NCBI GenBank assembly: GCA_034008185.1 | Contig: CM067084.1 | Location: 17,504,385 to 17,568,384, forward strand | DNA from: Gorsachius magnificus | Taxonomy: Eukaryota; Chordata; Aves; Pelecaniformes; Ardeidae | Reading direction: 5' to 3' | DNA length: 64,000 nt | Shown here: positions 1 to 11,962 of the stretch, piece after piece | How positions within the stretch are numbered: position 1 is the first letter of the stretch | Layout of the letters: each line of letters opens with the position of its first letter | Program-made: the position numbers and the translations under genes | The notes under the pieces: model-generated | Database searches by the model: none | What the model saw: only the letters and a program-made list of their open reading frames with translations | What the model was told of the DNA's origin: nothing

Positions 1-106
1 AGCAGGAAGTACCTGAAGATAATAAAAAAGTCTTTTACTCAGTTACATTAAAACATACTCTTTTTTTTTTTCCCCTAATTTGAATAGTGTGTTTATTCTT
101 ACACAG

Positions 107-223
107 GATGATGCTTCCCAGGAGAATAATATGCAAGCTGAAGTAACAGGTAAACTGAAGCAGCACTTTAATAGCACCCTACCCAAGCAAAATAACACAT
201 CTGCTGGGGTTTCTGTCATCATG
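107..223 (+). CDS. DCLK2: DCLK2 penultimate coding exon
   Basis: A 117-nt exon (39 codons, phase 0 in and out) lies between a pyrimidine-rich acceptor ending ACACAG and the donor GTAAGAG. It encodes a segment starting DDASQENNMQAEV and containing TGKLKQHFN, ending GVSVIM. This is the conserved stretch just after the kinase domain of DCLK proteins. It joins in frame to the exon at 4898 to give the junction SVIM-NTALDKE seen in DCLK2. The kinase domain itself is upstream of the window. The identity is recognised by eye from the protein family; the splice sites are read directly. Confidence 0.9.
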
Positions 224-3200
224 GTAAGAGAAATGAACATTTTTATACATTGATATGATACTTTGCATATTTTCCTAACAGTGCTCTATGAGCATGCGTG
301 GTGCAAGAATAGCAAAAGCAAAGCTAGAATAGTCTCTAATTCTAGTCTTTATTTGTGTATAGTGTGGATTGTCTCATCATCGCTTGAGAGCAACTGAGTC
401 TATGGCAGTGTGCTAGCTAAGCTATAAAAACAAACTTTCAAACAGAAACATGTAAACACTAAATAGTTGTATGTTGAAATGAAGCTTATTAACTATTTGA
501 AATCTTTAATTATAAAAACTGTAATTTTTTTATCATATTGATCACCTAGTTAGTTATATAGGCTCTTCCCCTCTGCCCGACCTAGTATGGCTTGATCTTG
601 AGCATACTGTTGTTCAACACTACGCTTGCTGGGAAACCAGACTCCATTTCAGAAACTTTCTTTGTAGTATTGAATGTTTACCACATTAATTTTGTCCCAG
701 TCTAACGCCTGCTATGTTTTTTTCTGTTTCCTAATGGGGAACTTTCTTCAAAGCATACAAAGCAACACTTATGACCTATAGCTGAACTTACATAAACAGT
801 AATTCCAGAATGCAGATGTGTGAATCGCGGTAAAAGAAAGAGTTTTCACTGTTATCAGTACTCAGAACTGCACTTGTGACTGGCCAGTCACTTTTGCAGA
901 CAATATACAGCTGCTACAGAGATTGAACCGCCATTCTGTTCTTCTTGTGGTCTGTTCTTGTCCAACGCGAGGATGGTCACTGCACACAAAGAGTATCTTT
1001 GGTTAATAAAAGAAAAATAAAACCATCTGTGGTAGTAACATAACAGTGATTTCCACCCCTCCCCGTTAGTATTAATTACTCTCAAAGTCCAGCCCACTTA
1101 TGTTAACAAAGAATTGTTTTAATCATCTGAAAGTAGGTAAATTTAAATAATGTTTCTGCATACATATATGCTTTTGCAAATACATTTATGTTAATTAAAT
1201 AGGCCAAAGATTTAAATGTAGGAAAAGCAGTGACATAAGAATAAAAATGAGAGAAGTCAGAAAATGGATTTCAGGTTGATGCTGTTGTCTACATTTCATT
1301 TGACAGTTTGACTTGACAGTTTGAGAGGTACTTCAGAGCTTCATTCTTTATACTGTTGAGACTATGGATAAGCCTGAAGCAGAAAAATGGTATAAAATTC
1401 GCTATATGTAATAAGAGCAATTTTAATTCTAACTCTCAGCCCCTCTCCAACTTGCATGCCACTTAAGCCTGTCTCAGATCTCTGACACAGCGTAGCTTCT
1501 GGCTTCTTATTGGTGTGGGTTTTTTCTGATTCTGTTAGCTACTGACATTCCTTCAGCAAGGAAAGTACGCCTCGTTAGAACTTTTCATTTTCCCTTTTCC
1601 TGCCTTATTTCCTTCTAACAGGTATGGAAGGATGTAAATGCACAATTATTTGTTTCTGAATGCAGCTCCCAGTTACTGCTGAAGGGAAAAGTAACTTCTT
1701 GTTCAAAACACTGTAATCGAATGAGGGTTAAGCCCCCAATTTGTTATTCTTGCCCTGGTTTATCTAGAGCATTGAAATTTAGTTATCTTCATGTTAAGAA
1801 GTTCTTCATTTGTGCTAGCACTCATTGCTTAAAAACATTCAGATTCAGACAAGCACAGTGTTGTAATTCTCATGTATTGCAGTGCATTGCTATATCAGTC
1901 CACCTGCATATTTAATGGAATCCCTTTTAGCATCACTTCATTCAAATACTGTCATCTGGCCAATGCAGATAATACCATCATGTGGCAGATAAGTAAAACT
2001 GCACATACCTACTTCAGTGTTCTTGCACAGGAGACTCTTTCTGCCCCTAAAAGCATGTCGCTGTTAATTCATTACTGATTTTTTTTTGTCAATTTCAAAA
2101 TGTTCTGTAAATGTAAATTTGTTGCAATTGTGTTAGTTCTGCTTAAAGTAAGTCTAGTTTCTGTCCCTTGCTTCCTTCCTTTTTCCTCCTTTCCCAATGC
2201 CTGCATTGCTTTCCTCTGAGTAGGTCCAAGGCAATGGTACGTACTAACTGCGATGCTTTGTTCTGCTGCACAAAAAATACATGTTCTCCATTTGTAACAA
2301 GAAGAAAGGAGAAATAACTCAGCCAGTCTGAAGTGGAAAGAGCTTTACAGCCACACAAAAACAGTAAAGGAAAATCTTTTAAACACTTACAAAAATGTTT
2401 TCTGTATTAAGTTATGAACATTGGAAATATTCTTAGGAAACACTGACCTAACTAGCTATTTTTTACTTCCTCAGACATATCTTGGTCTGTTCCCCTGGGA
2501 GTAATTTTGTGCATGTGTATATCTTGCAATATCCAAAAGCAATTAGAAAAAGATGGGAATCCTATGAAGACAGAAGCAAAAAAACCCAAACCCACCAAAA
2601 CAAACATTGTTTCCATTTAAAATAAAAATCTTAATTGTCACTTCAGCCTTTATGATATCACAGAGCTAGTCAGAAGGTAATCAGTTCCTAGAATAAGAAA
2701 AAACATTTTACTTAGCGACAGTAAAATTAAGCCTCCTCTTCAATCTTCAAAAAATAATAATACTAAACTGCATTACATAGGTACGTATTGTAGTGCAAGA
2801 TGTGATAACCATCAGAGGCTGTTGTGAGGCCAGCACAGGAGAAAAATCACCATTGGCATGAACTGAAAGCATTTCCTTTCCCTTTTAAATAACTTATCCT
2901 GCCACTGAAATAGCACAAACCTGTTTATTCACAACTCTTTTTCCAGCAAGGAAAATAGGAAATGCCATCCTAGCATAGCAGCTACTTTGAAAATGATAAA
3001 AAAACTACTGCACATCATAGCTAATGACAAAGGCCTCAATACAGCTCAGCCAGTCATTTCCTTTCATGCTCCATTTGCAAAGTCAGTTGTTAGCAGCAGA
3101 GGATTCAATTGTGTCCTATTGGACTTTCTCCTTGTACCTGTATGCCTATAGACTGATCTTGTAACTCTATTAAAAAAAAACCCAAACAAACCCCCCTAAA

Positions 3201-4897
3201 CCAAACCAACCTACATTCAAAATACTTAACCTTTCCTTTTGGGAACTTTTATACTCAGTAGTGTGGTCTGAAAAAGCCTGTCAGGAAGGCCTTGGGGCAT
3301 GAAGGAGGCGTATCATGAGGCTGCTTGCTACCTCCCCTACCCCAGCACACAGCCCCATCATTACACAAAATAGAAGAATAGAAGAAAAATAGAAGTCAGA
3401 CTGACTCCAGAACAACCCACCGTCCGTATACCTGCAAATTCTGTAAGTCAGTCTTCTATTTGAGAAATCAGAGATACTAGTCCAGCTCTCTTTGCCAAGT
3501 CTGGTAAAAAAGAAATTTGAATTTGGATACCCCATAATGAAATAAGTTTTCACTGCTAAGCTGTATGATCGGTTTGGGAAAAAAGAAGGTAAATACCTTA
3601 TTTCTGCTGTCCTTAATGACTTTGATACAATAAACCACATCTGAAAAAAAAATACATGCTAAATTTAACTTGTATCAGAAAATTATTTCAGTATCTAAAA
3701 CTACATATTTCAGTGAATACTATATTAGACAAACTTGACTAAGAATACATAGAAATTTTCACATTAGTAAAGCAAGTCCTCCTGAGCAATCAACCAGAAA
3801 AAAAAAATTGCTAAAGAAAAGGCAGAGCACCTGACCTTACTTTACAGTGAGAACGTCCCAACTCAAAATATGAAATTGCACATAACAGTGTCAGCTTACA
3901 TGTGTGTATGCAGGGGGTGCCACAAAGGTGAAACACGTATTTGTGCTCTGCTCCTCAGTTCAAGTGCCACACATTTGTGGATTACTGTAGAAAGCCCAAA
4001 CTGTATCTAACCAGAGTAAGTGTAACTTGCACCATTCTACATAAAATAAGCAAAGTATTAACTTAAATCTGTATCACCAATGGTACTTGAAGATCTTCTA
4101 CAAAGTAAATAGTTAAGCCAATAAGTATATGGATTTATAATCATCAGCCTTCAAACTGAAACAAGACCAATTACACTGTCCCTCCGAGTCTTAGAAAGCA
4201 ATTTTGACGTATATGTCTGACACAGGAGCTACTAGACTTCCCTCTGGGTCACCTCAGCATTCCACTGGTAATTAAACCTTACACTGTGGTTTAATATAAC
4301 TTGCAGTATCCTTCAGAGGGTATGAAAGTTGTCGGCTTCAGCAGACATACCACATACTCCAGATAATCCACCTACTGCACTATGGAGTTCCCAGTTTTCA
4401 TTTTAACCTGCTACTTTCTTCTTTCACTAAACTGATTTTTAAGTATAGTATTCAGAAATGATACATCTTTGCCACTGTGTCAGCTTCATGAGAGGTCATT
4501 TGCCTACTCTCTACAATAAGCAGAAAAGTAGACCCTTTTCTTTAAGGTAGAAAAAATCATTAGGTTTTCATCTGTCTTCTTCACAGATACACTTCTTAAC
4601 CACCCATCTTTTTTTTTTCCACATCAGACTTGCAAGACAAAATTTTAAACTCACACCATCATGGCAGATGTGTCTGGAAGATACATTTGCCTTATGTTTT
4701 CTAAAGTCAGTACCGCAAAACACTACAATTAATTATATATAAGATTTCTAACATGTTATTTCTCCTTTTTTTTTTTTTCTGGCTCTAATGCATGCACTTA
4801 CTGTCTTGTAGCTTGTTTTAACCCTTAAGTTAAGACAGGGTTTTGATTTAACTGCTCTTTTCATGTTTTGCCTTGGGTTTTTTTTGTTTGTTTTTAG
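224..4897 (+). other. DCLK2: DCLK2 last intron (4.7 kb)
   Basis: This intron runs from donor GTAAGAG to acceptor TTTTTAG and is AT-rich. No coding segment was recognised in it. It contains A-rich tracts followed by CCCAAAC-type sequence (about 2580 and 3170). The short open frames inside it show no family resemblance. Bases 1-106 are the end of the preceding intron. Confidence 0.75.
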
Positions 4898-5119
4898 AAC
4901 ACAGCTCTAGATAAAGAGAGTCAGATTTTCTGCAGCAAGCATTGTCAGGACTCTGGTAGAGCTGGAATGGAGAAAATTTCTGCAATTGCTGCTGCAGCTG
5001 ATGATCCTTGCGTGGCTGGGTCCAAGCCCCTCTTCCCTCCTGCTTGTGAGCCACTCGGATCCCCCACTCTCCCTGCCTCAGCAGCTCCCGAGTTTGCTGG
5101 GGATCAGCCTGGCGCATAG
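4898..5119 (+). CDS. DCLK2: DCLK2 terminal coding exon with stop codon
   Basis: The exon begins after a T-rich tract ending TTTTTAG and runs 222 nt (73 codons plus TAG at 5117-5119). The first 24 or so residues, NTALDKESQIFCSKHCQDSG and a following RAGME, are the conserved start of the DCLK2 last exon. The distal part, from about residue 27 of the exon, is Ala/Pro/Ser-rich and low in complexity. As I recall the mammalian tail, it also ends in a Pro-rich but different sequence, so this end is poorly conserved. Such a tail is probably disordered. The frame joins at phase 0 with exon 107-223. Confidence 0.88.
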   Translation, partial: NTALDKESQIFCSKHCQDSGRAGMEKISAIAAAADDPCVAGSKPLFPPACEPLGSPTLPASAAPEFAGDQPGA

Positions 5120-6310
5120 GACTGGTGAAACCAAATCCGACTGAAGCGCCCTGCACTCGCACCACGATTTCTCTTCATTTCACATGACAGCTTGTTTTCA
5201 GTTTGCGTGCACCCTCTCGTGGCGAGCCCAAGGCAGGCTCTGTCACAGGAGGCTGATCTCCTAATAGCGGGTGAGTGAACGTGCTTTTTGAGTGCTGTTT
5301 GCCCTTCTCTTGAGAACAGCAGTAAGGGAAAGGAGATTCTGGCAATGTTAGATGATTTTTATATGTGTTAGTTTAAGTAACTGCATTTCACACAGCCTTG
5401 GGCTCTAAATAGACTAACTTATTGTGTAGCTAACCATATTTTTGTATGAGCAGTGAGACGATGAACAGTGACCTGGCCTCATCTCTACAAGCAGGCCCCG
5501 TTCTGTTCGTCTGATGAGGATTCTCAGAAAGTGGGAGAGGAAGACAAGGGAAGAAAACTTATATTCACCTTCTATTTGAATGCCTCTGTTTTTAGCCAAG
5601 ATTCTACTAAACTTGAAGAGGCAAATTTTCACAAAAAATTTTTTAGTGGACTGACTGTAAAATATCATGAGACAAACATTGGAGATAGAGGGAAGGATGG
5701 TTGGTTTTGCATCAAGTTTGTTAACGGACTTGCAGGCTGCAGGGTAGTGTTTAGGTAATATGAACTTAAATAAAGTGACTTGAGATGTAAACACGAGCAC
5801 TGGACATTTATTTGTAACAAAGACTGGAATCAAGGAAGCCTTTTTGTTCTAGCCATTTTCTATCCTTACCACAAGTGTCCCATCCACACCTTTCCCCAGG
5901 GTCAGACTACCTAGATAAAATAAAATTATTTTGGACCTGTGAACAGAAGGTCTGCTGCATGTTATCTAAGCTGGGATGAATGGAGCAGTTCCTAGTTCTA
6001 GGGTGAGATGATTGAGAAGCTACTACAAAAATAGCTGCTATCAATAGCTATCAGAGGTTTGTCAGTGCTATCCCCCATTCACCTGGTGCAGGCACTGGAA
6101 ACAAGGATTGGGGAGCAGCTGTCCTTAATCTGCAGTCACAGATAGATGAGGTTTTACCTTTACCATAATGCTTAGTTCAATACAGTATGTATTCAGCTTA
6201 TTCTTTTCTTTTGCTCGTTCTTACAAATTGGTCATGGTTCATTTTCTTAGCTATACTTTCTACTAGAATTGTAAAAGAAAGACCTGCAATAAACTTTCTT
6301 CATTTAAAAA
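5120..6310 (+). other. DCLK2: DCLK2 3'UTR (estimated extent)
   Basis: Non-coding sequence follows the TAG at 5117. Possible poly(A) signals are an AATAAA at 5769-5774 and another at 6288-6293. The second has a cleavage-distance spacing to an A21 run at 6306. Open frames around 5414-5833 on both strands overlap each other and resemble nothing known, so they are treated as chance frames. DCLK2 UTRs can be longer than this, so the right edge is a minimum. Confidence 0.5.
6288..6293 (+). terminator. DCLK2: Candidate DCLK2 poly(A) signal AATAAA
   Basis: A canonical hexamer lies about 1.17 kb after the stop codon. A genomic A21 tract starts 13 bases after it. An earlier hexamer at 5769-5774 could give a shorter transcript. 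The assignment is inferred from motif and position only. Confidence 0.5.
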
Positions 6311-6326
6311 AAAAAAAAAAAAAAAA
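6306..6326 (+). repeat. Genomic A21 homopolymer
   Basis: A run of 21 A bases lies just past the AATAAA at 6288. It could cause internal priming in oligo-dT libraries, so cDNA ends mapped here need care. No target-site duplication or processed-gene body was recognised that would mark it as the tail of a retrocopy. Confidence 0.85.
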
Positions 6327-6329
6327 GTA

Positions 6330-9300
6330 ATTCATTTATTTGAGAACTCAGTTATTCTGTCTGTGAAAATGTCGTCTATATTCTCTCTGTTGAACAGTTA
6401 GGTACCAAACAAAAGATTTCACAAAATTAATCTGAGTGATTCCCATAACCTTTTAAAGTTCAGTGACTCCTATGGAAGACATTGGTAATACATGACTGAA
6501 CATGAGTGTTTTGTCTTTTGAAGAGGCAATTAAAGATCAAAAAGTGCCAATTGATAACTTAAGGTCATGGTACAGCTGAAAGAAAGAACTACAGCATCTT
6601 GGCAAAAAAGGGTAGTAAAGGTATGAAAATGTGTTATGTGTCTTAAACTGTGATAAAAAGGTTGGGCTACAACCAGTCATTGTGAATTGACATTGTTCCA
6701 GGTTCACTGGAATAAGTTCAAGATATTTGGAGAGTATGGGAATGGCCTTTGTATAAAATTATGTACATTTATATTTTGGTACAGTGCAAAAATACGAAGA
6801 TACCACCCAGAACAGAAACTAGAGAGAGTCCATTAGCTAGCTCTGTGTGTGCAGCTGGGAAATTCTGTAACAAGGCTTAGACTAAGGTAAAGAAAGGATG
6901 CATAATTTCAGATGGAGCGAGCTAACAGCCACCTACATCAAGGAAAGGCAGCCCCCCGACAGAGAAGACAGGGACAGGCTACTGAATTGGGAGATGAGTA
7001 ATGAGGAGACAGCAACAAAGGAACAAACGCTGGGTTGAGTTCTGTTTTTTTCTGAGAGGATGGATATTCAGCTGTGCAAGGCCTAGATATTTATTTTATG
7101 AAGAAAAAACTGTCTTGGATTAGCAGACATATCTAACAAGTTGTGTTCCACAAAACCTCGTACATATAGAAAAGAAAGGAGGATGACTTGCCTGGTCAGC
7201 AGCTGCCAGTTCTAAACTATTACGTTGTCTCATGGAAGAAGAGAGTAAAAGACAGACATACACTGAATTCATGTCCTTAACTTCATGACTGGAAACATCT
7301 AAACATTCTTAGACAAGTATTTTGATTCACAGAGCAGAGGCAGTTGATTGATAGACTATGCCAAACCTATTTAAAAATAGTGACAACAGCTGGAAAAGAT
7401 GATCATGTCACCAACATAATCGGATAAAAATGTGGGATAGCTGGGCAAGTTCTTAACTCCATGTATGACCTTAGGAAAGCTGTATCACTACTCCATGCCT
7501 TAATTTCGTTCCAAGGATGTTAAATCTATGGTATCACAGTTTAACATAAACATAAAGACATGTTGGTTAACACTAAAACACTTAATGAAGGCTCCTAAGT
7601 ATTGTCTTTGGTTTGTTACCTGCTGCACTTCCTCCATTTAATTTTTCTCTCTTTGTAGAACCATCAGTTGCTGGAAGAAGGCAAAAATAGAAAAGAAATT
7701 ATAAACCAGAACTATGCCATCTGCTATAAAGGGAAAGAAATTACTATAGAAACTGTAAACTCAAGTTCACATTTGTCAGAGAGGACTGTCACCTTTTTTG
7801 TTTCATAAAAATAGCTGAAATTCATGTACCGTTTTGATGGATATTGATTAAATGCCAGTTTTGTCAAACACACAACAGTGACAGCACAAATGCTACCATG
7901 CCTACATTTTTAAAAATGAATTATTAAAAAAAGTCTTTTAAAAAATCCCCAGCCTTTCTAGCTCCTTTGAACCTGTGCAGTTGTTCATAGATCCCAATGG
8001 AGCCAATTCCTGCAGTTCTCCATTTGAAAACCCAGAACTGAATCTTCCCCTGCTGTAAATCGCCGTAACTCTAAGTCTACTGAGATTCCCATCAAAATTT
8101 ATCCTTACAGACAATTACCCCCATTCGTGAACTTATTAATTACTAATGCTACTTTCACCAAGTTCATGCTTGCAGCTAGTCGTTAGGAATATTTATGAAG
8201 ATCAGGAAATCTTACCGTGGACTACTTTAGTAAGCAAAGAGCTCTTGTTTTTAGATACAGACATAGTTACCCCCACCTAAACTGAATTCTTGAGAAACTG
8301 AAACTAGGAGAAAGTAATGACTAAAACTAACAGATTGCAGGGTAATTCTTCCTAAATTAAATAAATAATTTTTTGAAAAAAAATTAATTTATATATATGT
8401 GTAAGATACCAGAAACTATTTTTTAACCTACGATTTACTCCAAATTTTCCCTTTCTTTCCTCCTGCATTTTTTTTTCTTTTAAATAAAACAAACCATACC
8501 AAAACAGAGACTTTTCTACTATAGTAGTGCACCCAGCACACTGGACTTAGGAACAAAAAGCGTGAGGCTTTTTGTTTGTGCTGAGAAAGTTCAATCTTTT
8601 AATTTGAGGAAGCGGGTCTTCTAAAACCTCATTAACCACTCCCAAAAATAGAGTTGCTATGATTTGGGTATGTGGTGAGAAGACTACGGCAACAACTTCT
8701 GCAAGCAACCTCCAATGCCATTTTTCTTGCTCTATGCTTAGAGATCATGCTGAGTATACATGAAAGAGGTTGCCAAAACACACGGTGCAAGTGATCAGGC
8801 ATCCTTCATCTGGTGCCCAACACGTTGTGTTACCTCTTGGAGGGCCCTGGTGATGCAGGAGACACTCCAGCACCCTGGCGTTCATCGAGGACATCAGAAG
8901 CAAGCTCCTGTATATGGTTTCCAACAGGGATCACAGCTTTGGCCTTTCTGAGAAGACTCATTTTCCTAACCTACCTGAAATAAAAAAAAAGTTCTCTAGG
9001 AAGCAGTAACTTGCTACACCACTGCCTGTACGCTCACCAAAAAGGGGGTCAAATTCCTATTCACAGAAATGATTTTGAGCATCTCAGGCTAAACTGACAC
9101 TTTTATGCAGGAAGCAGGGAATTTGTATTTTAAAAGTCTCATTTAATCCTAGTTTTCATTTCTTTCTCCCCCCCATCTAATTATTACAGATTGATAAGTA
9201 AATTTAAATATTTATTAATATACATATTTATCAATTATCTTTGGTTTTAACAGTTTTAAAATGGGAAATATGTTGTATTTATGCATCATTTCTTTCAAGC

Positions 9301-10635
9301 TACATTCAAACAGCAATTGGAAAGTAACAAAAATGCACAGAACTAGTAGCCTATCCAAATGCTGATTAAGTAAAACTGGTTTTTTTTTTAAGATTAAAAA
9401 AAGGCAAGCAAATCAAACACTCCTACTGCAATCACTTTCAATGTCTAATGCATACAAATAGGTATCTAGGTGAGCTTTTCTGTCAGGGAAGCCTTTCTAG
9501 GGTTTGGTTTTGTTTTGTTTTGAAAACCAAATTAGCACTGTAAAAAAAAAAAATACCAGAGCAGGGACTAAAGAAGCAAGGTGCCATGCAACCATCCACC
9601 AAGAAGTTTCTTCCCTCAGCTGTTGCTTCTGTTCTTGATTTGGTTTCAAACAGCACTTGAATTTTAAGTGCCTTTGTCATATTTGGAAACAGAAAGCCCA
9701 GAGTGAGAATCACATAAGATGCAGGTTTCAGCGAAGCACAGCTTCACTGAGAAGTACCAGCAACTGTTCCCTTCTCCCCACAATAATATTTGCCAACCAA
9801 TACGAAATGCTGAAGTTCAGAGTGTTTAAACGCTGAATGCTTATACACTTTGCCTTAAAAGGATGCGAGCTCTGTTGTTTGGAATGGTCAGATTCTGGTT
9901 TTGCAGCTACCAGGGCTTGCTTGAAAAAGGATCCCTCGCGCACAGGATAAACCAGACACAAAGAAAAATGTGCGAGCACTCTACAAAGTCATCTGTCTGT
10001 TACTGGCTATATCCATATTCACACCAAATTCTAACCCCGCAGCTACTCAGGTGCGCTACAGCCCGTCGCAGCTCAGAGCTCACAATGCACTGTAAACAAA
10101 GCAACAGTGGGAAGAAAAACAGTAGAACAACTTGAAGAAAATAGCAAATGGACAAAGTCTGAGATATGAACATTCAGTAAACAGCAAGTGCCACAGTTTG
10201 AAAACCTCCTTTTGTCTATTCCTATGCAATACAGCATAATTTCCAGTGCACACATCTGTATATCCTTAATGAGTTGGCTTATACGATGCAGTTCCAAGTA
10301 TAAAGTGGTATGTAATTTCAGATTTTACTAAATATGCAAATCTCTTTGGTTTCAAGACTATGCTTTCTGATATTATCTGAATTCATTTACAAGAAAGTAG
10401 TTTTAATTCCCATAATGTGTAGAAAGTTGTGAAATATTTTATATACTCTTTATAGTAATATGCTTCTTTATAAGAAGTCATCTCAACTAAAAATAAACTA
10501 GAGATACAAGTTAGAATTTATTCTTTCAAACTTTGTTTTAATCCATTTTTTTCCTCACGAGATTGGCTGTATTTGAATTGCAGGGCTCTAGGTTACATTT
10601 AGTTGAATTTCACTAAATCTAAAGAAAATCAGAAC
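6330..10635. other. Intergenic DNA between DCLK2 and the CR1 cluster
   Basis: AT-rich, mostly unique sequence. Apart from the ancient repeat remnant near 8 kb and a moderately GC-rich patch at about 8760-8950, no feature was recognised. The patch contains short open frames on both strands but no identifiable protein. Confidence 0.6.
7970..8110. repeat. Ancient amniote interspersed repeat remnant
   Basis: The stretch contains CCAATTCCTGCAG at about 8003 and CTGCTGTAAATCGCCGTAACT at about 8050. These resemble a degraded repeat common in turtle, crocodile and bird genomes, whose consensus carries 'ccaatcctgcag' and 'gtaaatc-gcgtaactcc' blocks. The copy is too decayed to assign to a class by eye. 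The resemblance is from memory of the repeat; RepeatMasker would settle it. Confidence 0.35.
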
Positions 10636-10639
10636 CCAT

Positions 10640-11228
10640 TTCCTTGTTTAGTAAGTCTTGTTTAATATCTTTATCAATGACCTGGATGAGGGGATTGAGT
10701 TTGCAGATGACACCAAACTGGGTGGGAGCGTTGATCTGCTCGAGGGCAGGAGGGCTCTGCAGAGGCACCTGGACAGGCTGGATCGATGGGCTGAGGCCAA
10801 CTGTACGAGACTCACCATGGCTCAGTGCCGGTTCCTGCACTTTGGTCACAACAACCCCATGCAGCGCTACAGGCTTGGGAAGAGTGGCTGGAAAGCTGCC
10901 TGGTGGAAAAAGACCTGGGGGTACTGGTTGACAGCCAGCCTGAATATGAGCCAGCAGTGTGCCCAGGTGGCCAAGAAGGCCAATGGCATCGTGGCTTGTA
11001 TCAGGAATAGTGTGGCCAGCAGGAGTAGGGAAGTGATCATGCCCCTGTACTTGGCACTGGTGAGGCTGCACCTCGAATGCTGTGTTCAGTTTGGGCCCCT
11101 CACCACAAGAAAGACATTGAGCTGCTGGAGCATGTCCAGAGGAGAGCAACCAAGCTGGTGAGGGGTCTGGAGCACAAGTCTGATGAGGAGTGGCTGAGGG
11201 AACTGGGTTGTTCAGCCTGGAGAAAAGG
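10640..11228 (+). mobile_element. CR1 LINE (older, + strand), 5' piece of the split copy
   Basis: This is the 3' part of the CR1 reverse-transcriptase ORF. The translation starts [20 protein letters not shown]. The region that normally lies between DEGIE and FADD is shortened, so the FADD catalytic box follows directly. Further on it carries [17 protein letters not shown] and [14 protein letters not shown], typical of the CR1 thumb and C-terminal region. Frame changes show it is dead. It breaks off at AGAAAAGGA, where another CR1 has inserted in the opposite orientation, and resumes at about 11960. Confidence 0.9.
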
Positions 11229-11962
11229 AATCATAGAATCATAGAATGTTTTGGGCTGGAAGGGACCCCTAGAGGTCATCTAGTCCAACCCCCCTGCAGT
11301 GAGCAGGGACACCACTAACTAGATCAGGTTGCTCAGAGCCCCATCCAACCTGGCCTTGAATGTTTCCAGGGATGGGGCCTCCACCACCTCTCTGGGCAAC
11401 CTGTTCCAGTGTTTCACCACCCTCATTGTAAAGAATTTCCTCCTTATATCCAGTCTAAACCTACCCTGGTTTAGTTTAAAGCCATTACCCCTTGTCCTGT
11501 CACAGCTGGCCCTGCTAAAGAGATTTTCCCCATCTTTCCTAGAGGCCCCCTTTAGATACTGAAAGGCCGTAATCAGGTCTCCCCGCAGCCTTCTCTTCTC
11601 CAGGCTGAACAAGCCCAACTCCCTCAGCCTGTCCTCATAAGAGAGGTGCTCCAGCCCTCGGATCATTTTTGTAGCCCTCCTCTGGACCCGCTCCAACAGT
11701 TCCATGTCCTTCTTGTGCTGAGGGCTCCAGAGCTGGACGCAGTACTCTAGGTGAGGTCTCACCAGAGCAGAATAGAGGGGCAGAATCACCTCCCTTGACC
11801 TGCTGGCCACGCTTCTCCTGATGCAGCCCAGGGTACGGTTGGCCTTCTGGGCTGCCATCGCACATTGCTGGCTCATGTCCAGCTTTTCATCCACCAGCAC
11901 GCCCAAGTCCCTCTCGGCAGGGCTGCTCTCAATCCTTTCTTCCCCCAGCCTGTACTGATACT
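11229..11962 (-). mobile_element. CR1 LINE (younger, - strand) nested in the older copy
   Basis: A 5'-truncated CR1 in reverse orientation. Its 3' end, read on the - strand, is at 11229 and shows the terminal octamer repeat ATTCTATG twice. The - strand carries an uninterrupted frame (11319-11906, about 195 codons) that reads through [16 protein letters not shown] and [20 protein letters not shown] to a stop. It therefore retains the C-terminal portion of the reverse-transcriptase ORF without stops, which implies a fairly young insertion. Truncation of the 5' end is usual for LINE copies. A shared GGA at both junctions suggests a target duplication of 3 bp at most. Confidence 0.93.

Larger units (their letters stand above)
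1..6310 (+). other. DCLK2: DCLK2 locus, 3' end (gene span)
   Basis: This is the 3' end of a + strand gene recognised as doublecortin-like kinase 2. DCLK2 is a microtubule-associated Ser/Thr kinase with N-terminal doublecortin domains and a C-terminal CaMK-like kinase domain. Only the region after the kinase domain is in the window: two coding exons, one complete intron and the 3'UTR. Upstream exons lie to the left. The gene converges on LRBA, whose 3' end is about 8 kb away; this tail-to-tail arrangement is the known vertebrate order and separates it from the paralogue DCLK1, which sits beside NBEA. The right boundary is set by the AATAAA at 6288 and is an estimate. Confidence 0.85.

Noticed and set aside
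107..5119. Identity as DCLK1
   Set aside because: The last-exon peptide after NTALDKE (SQIFCSKHCQDSG) follows DCLK2, not the DCLK1 long-form tail, and the locus partner is LRBA.
5414..5833. Overlapping frames on both strands in the DCLK2 3'UTR
   Set aside because: No resemblance to known proteins, and mutual overlap on opposite strands in AT-rich UTR sequence.
10658..11161. 167-codon + strand frame as a host gene
   Set aside because: It is the decayed reverse-transcriptase ORF of a CR1 element.
11319..11906. 195-codon - strand frame as a host gene
   Set aside because: It is the C-terminal part of the CR1 ORF2 in the nested copy, bounded by CR1 3' sequence.
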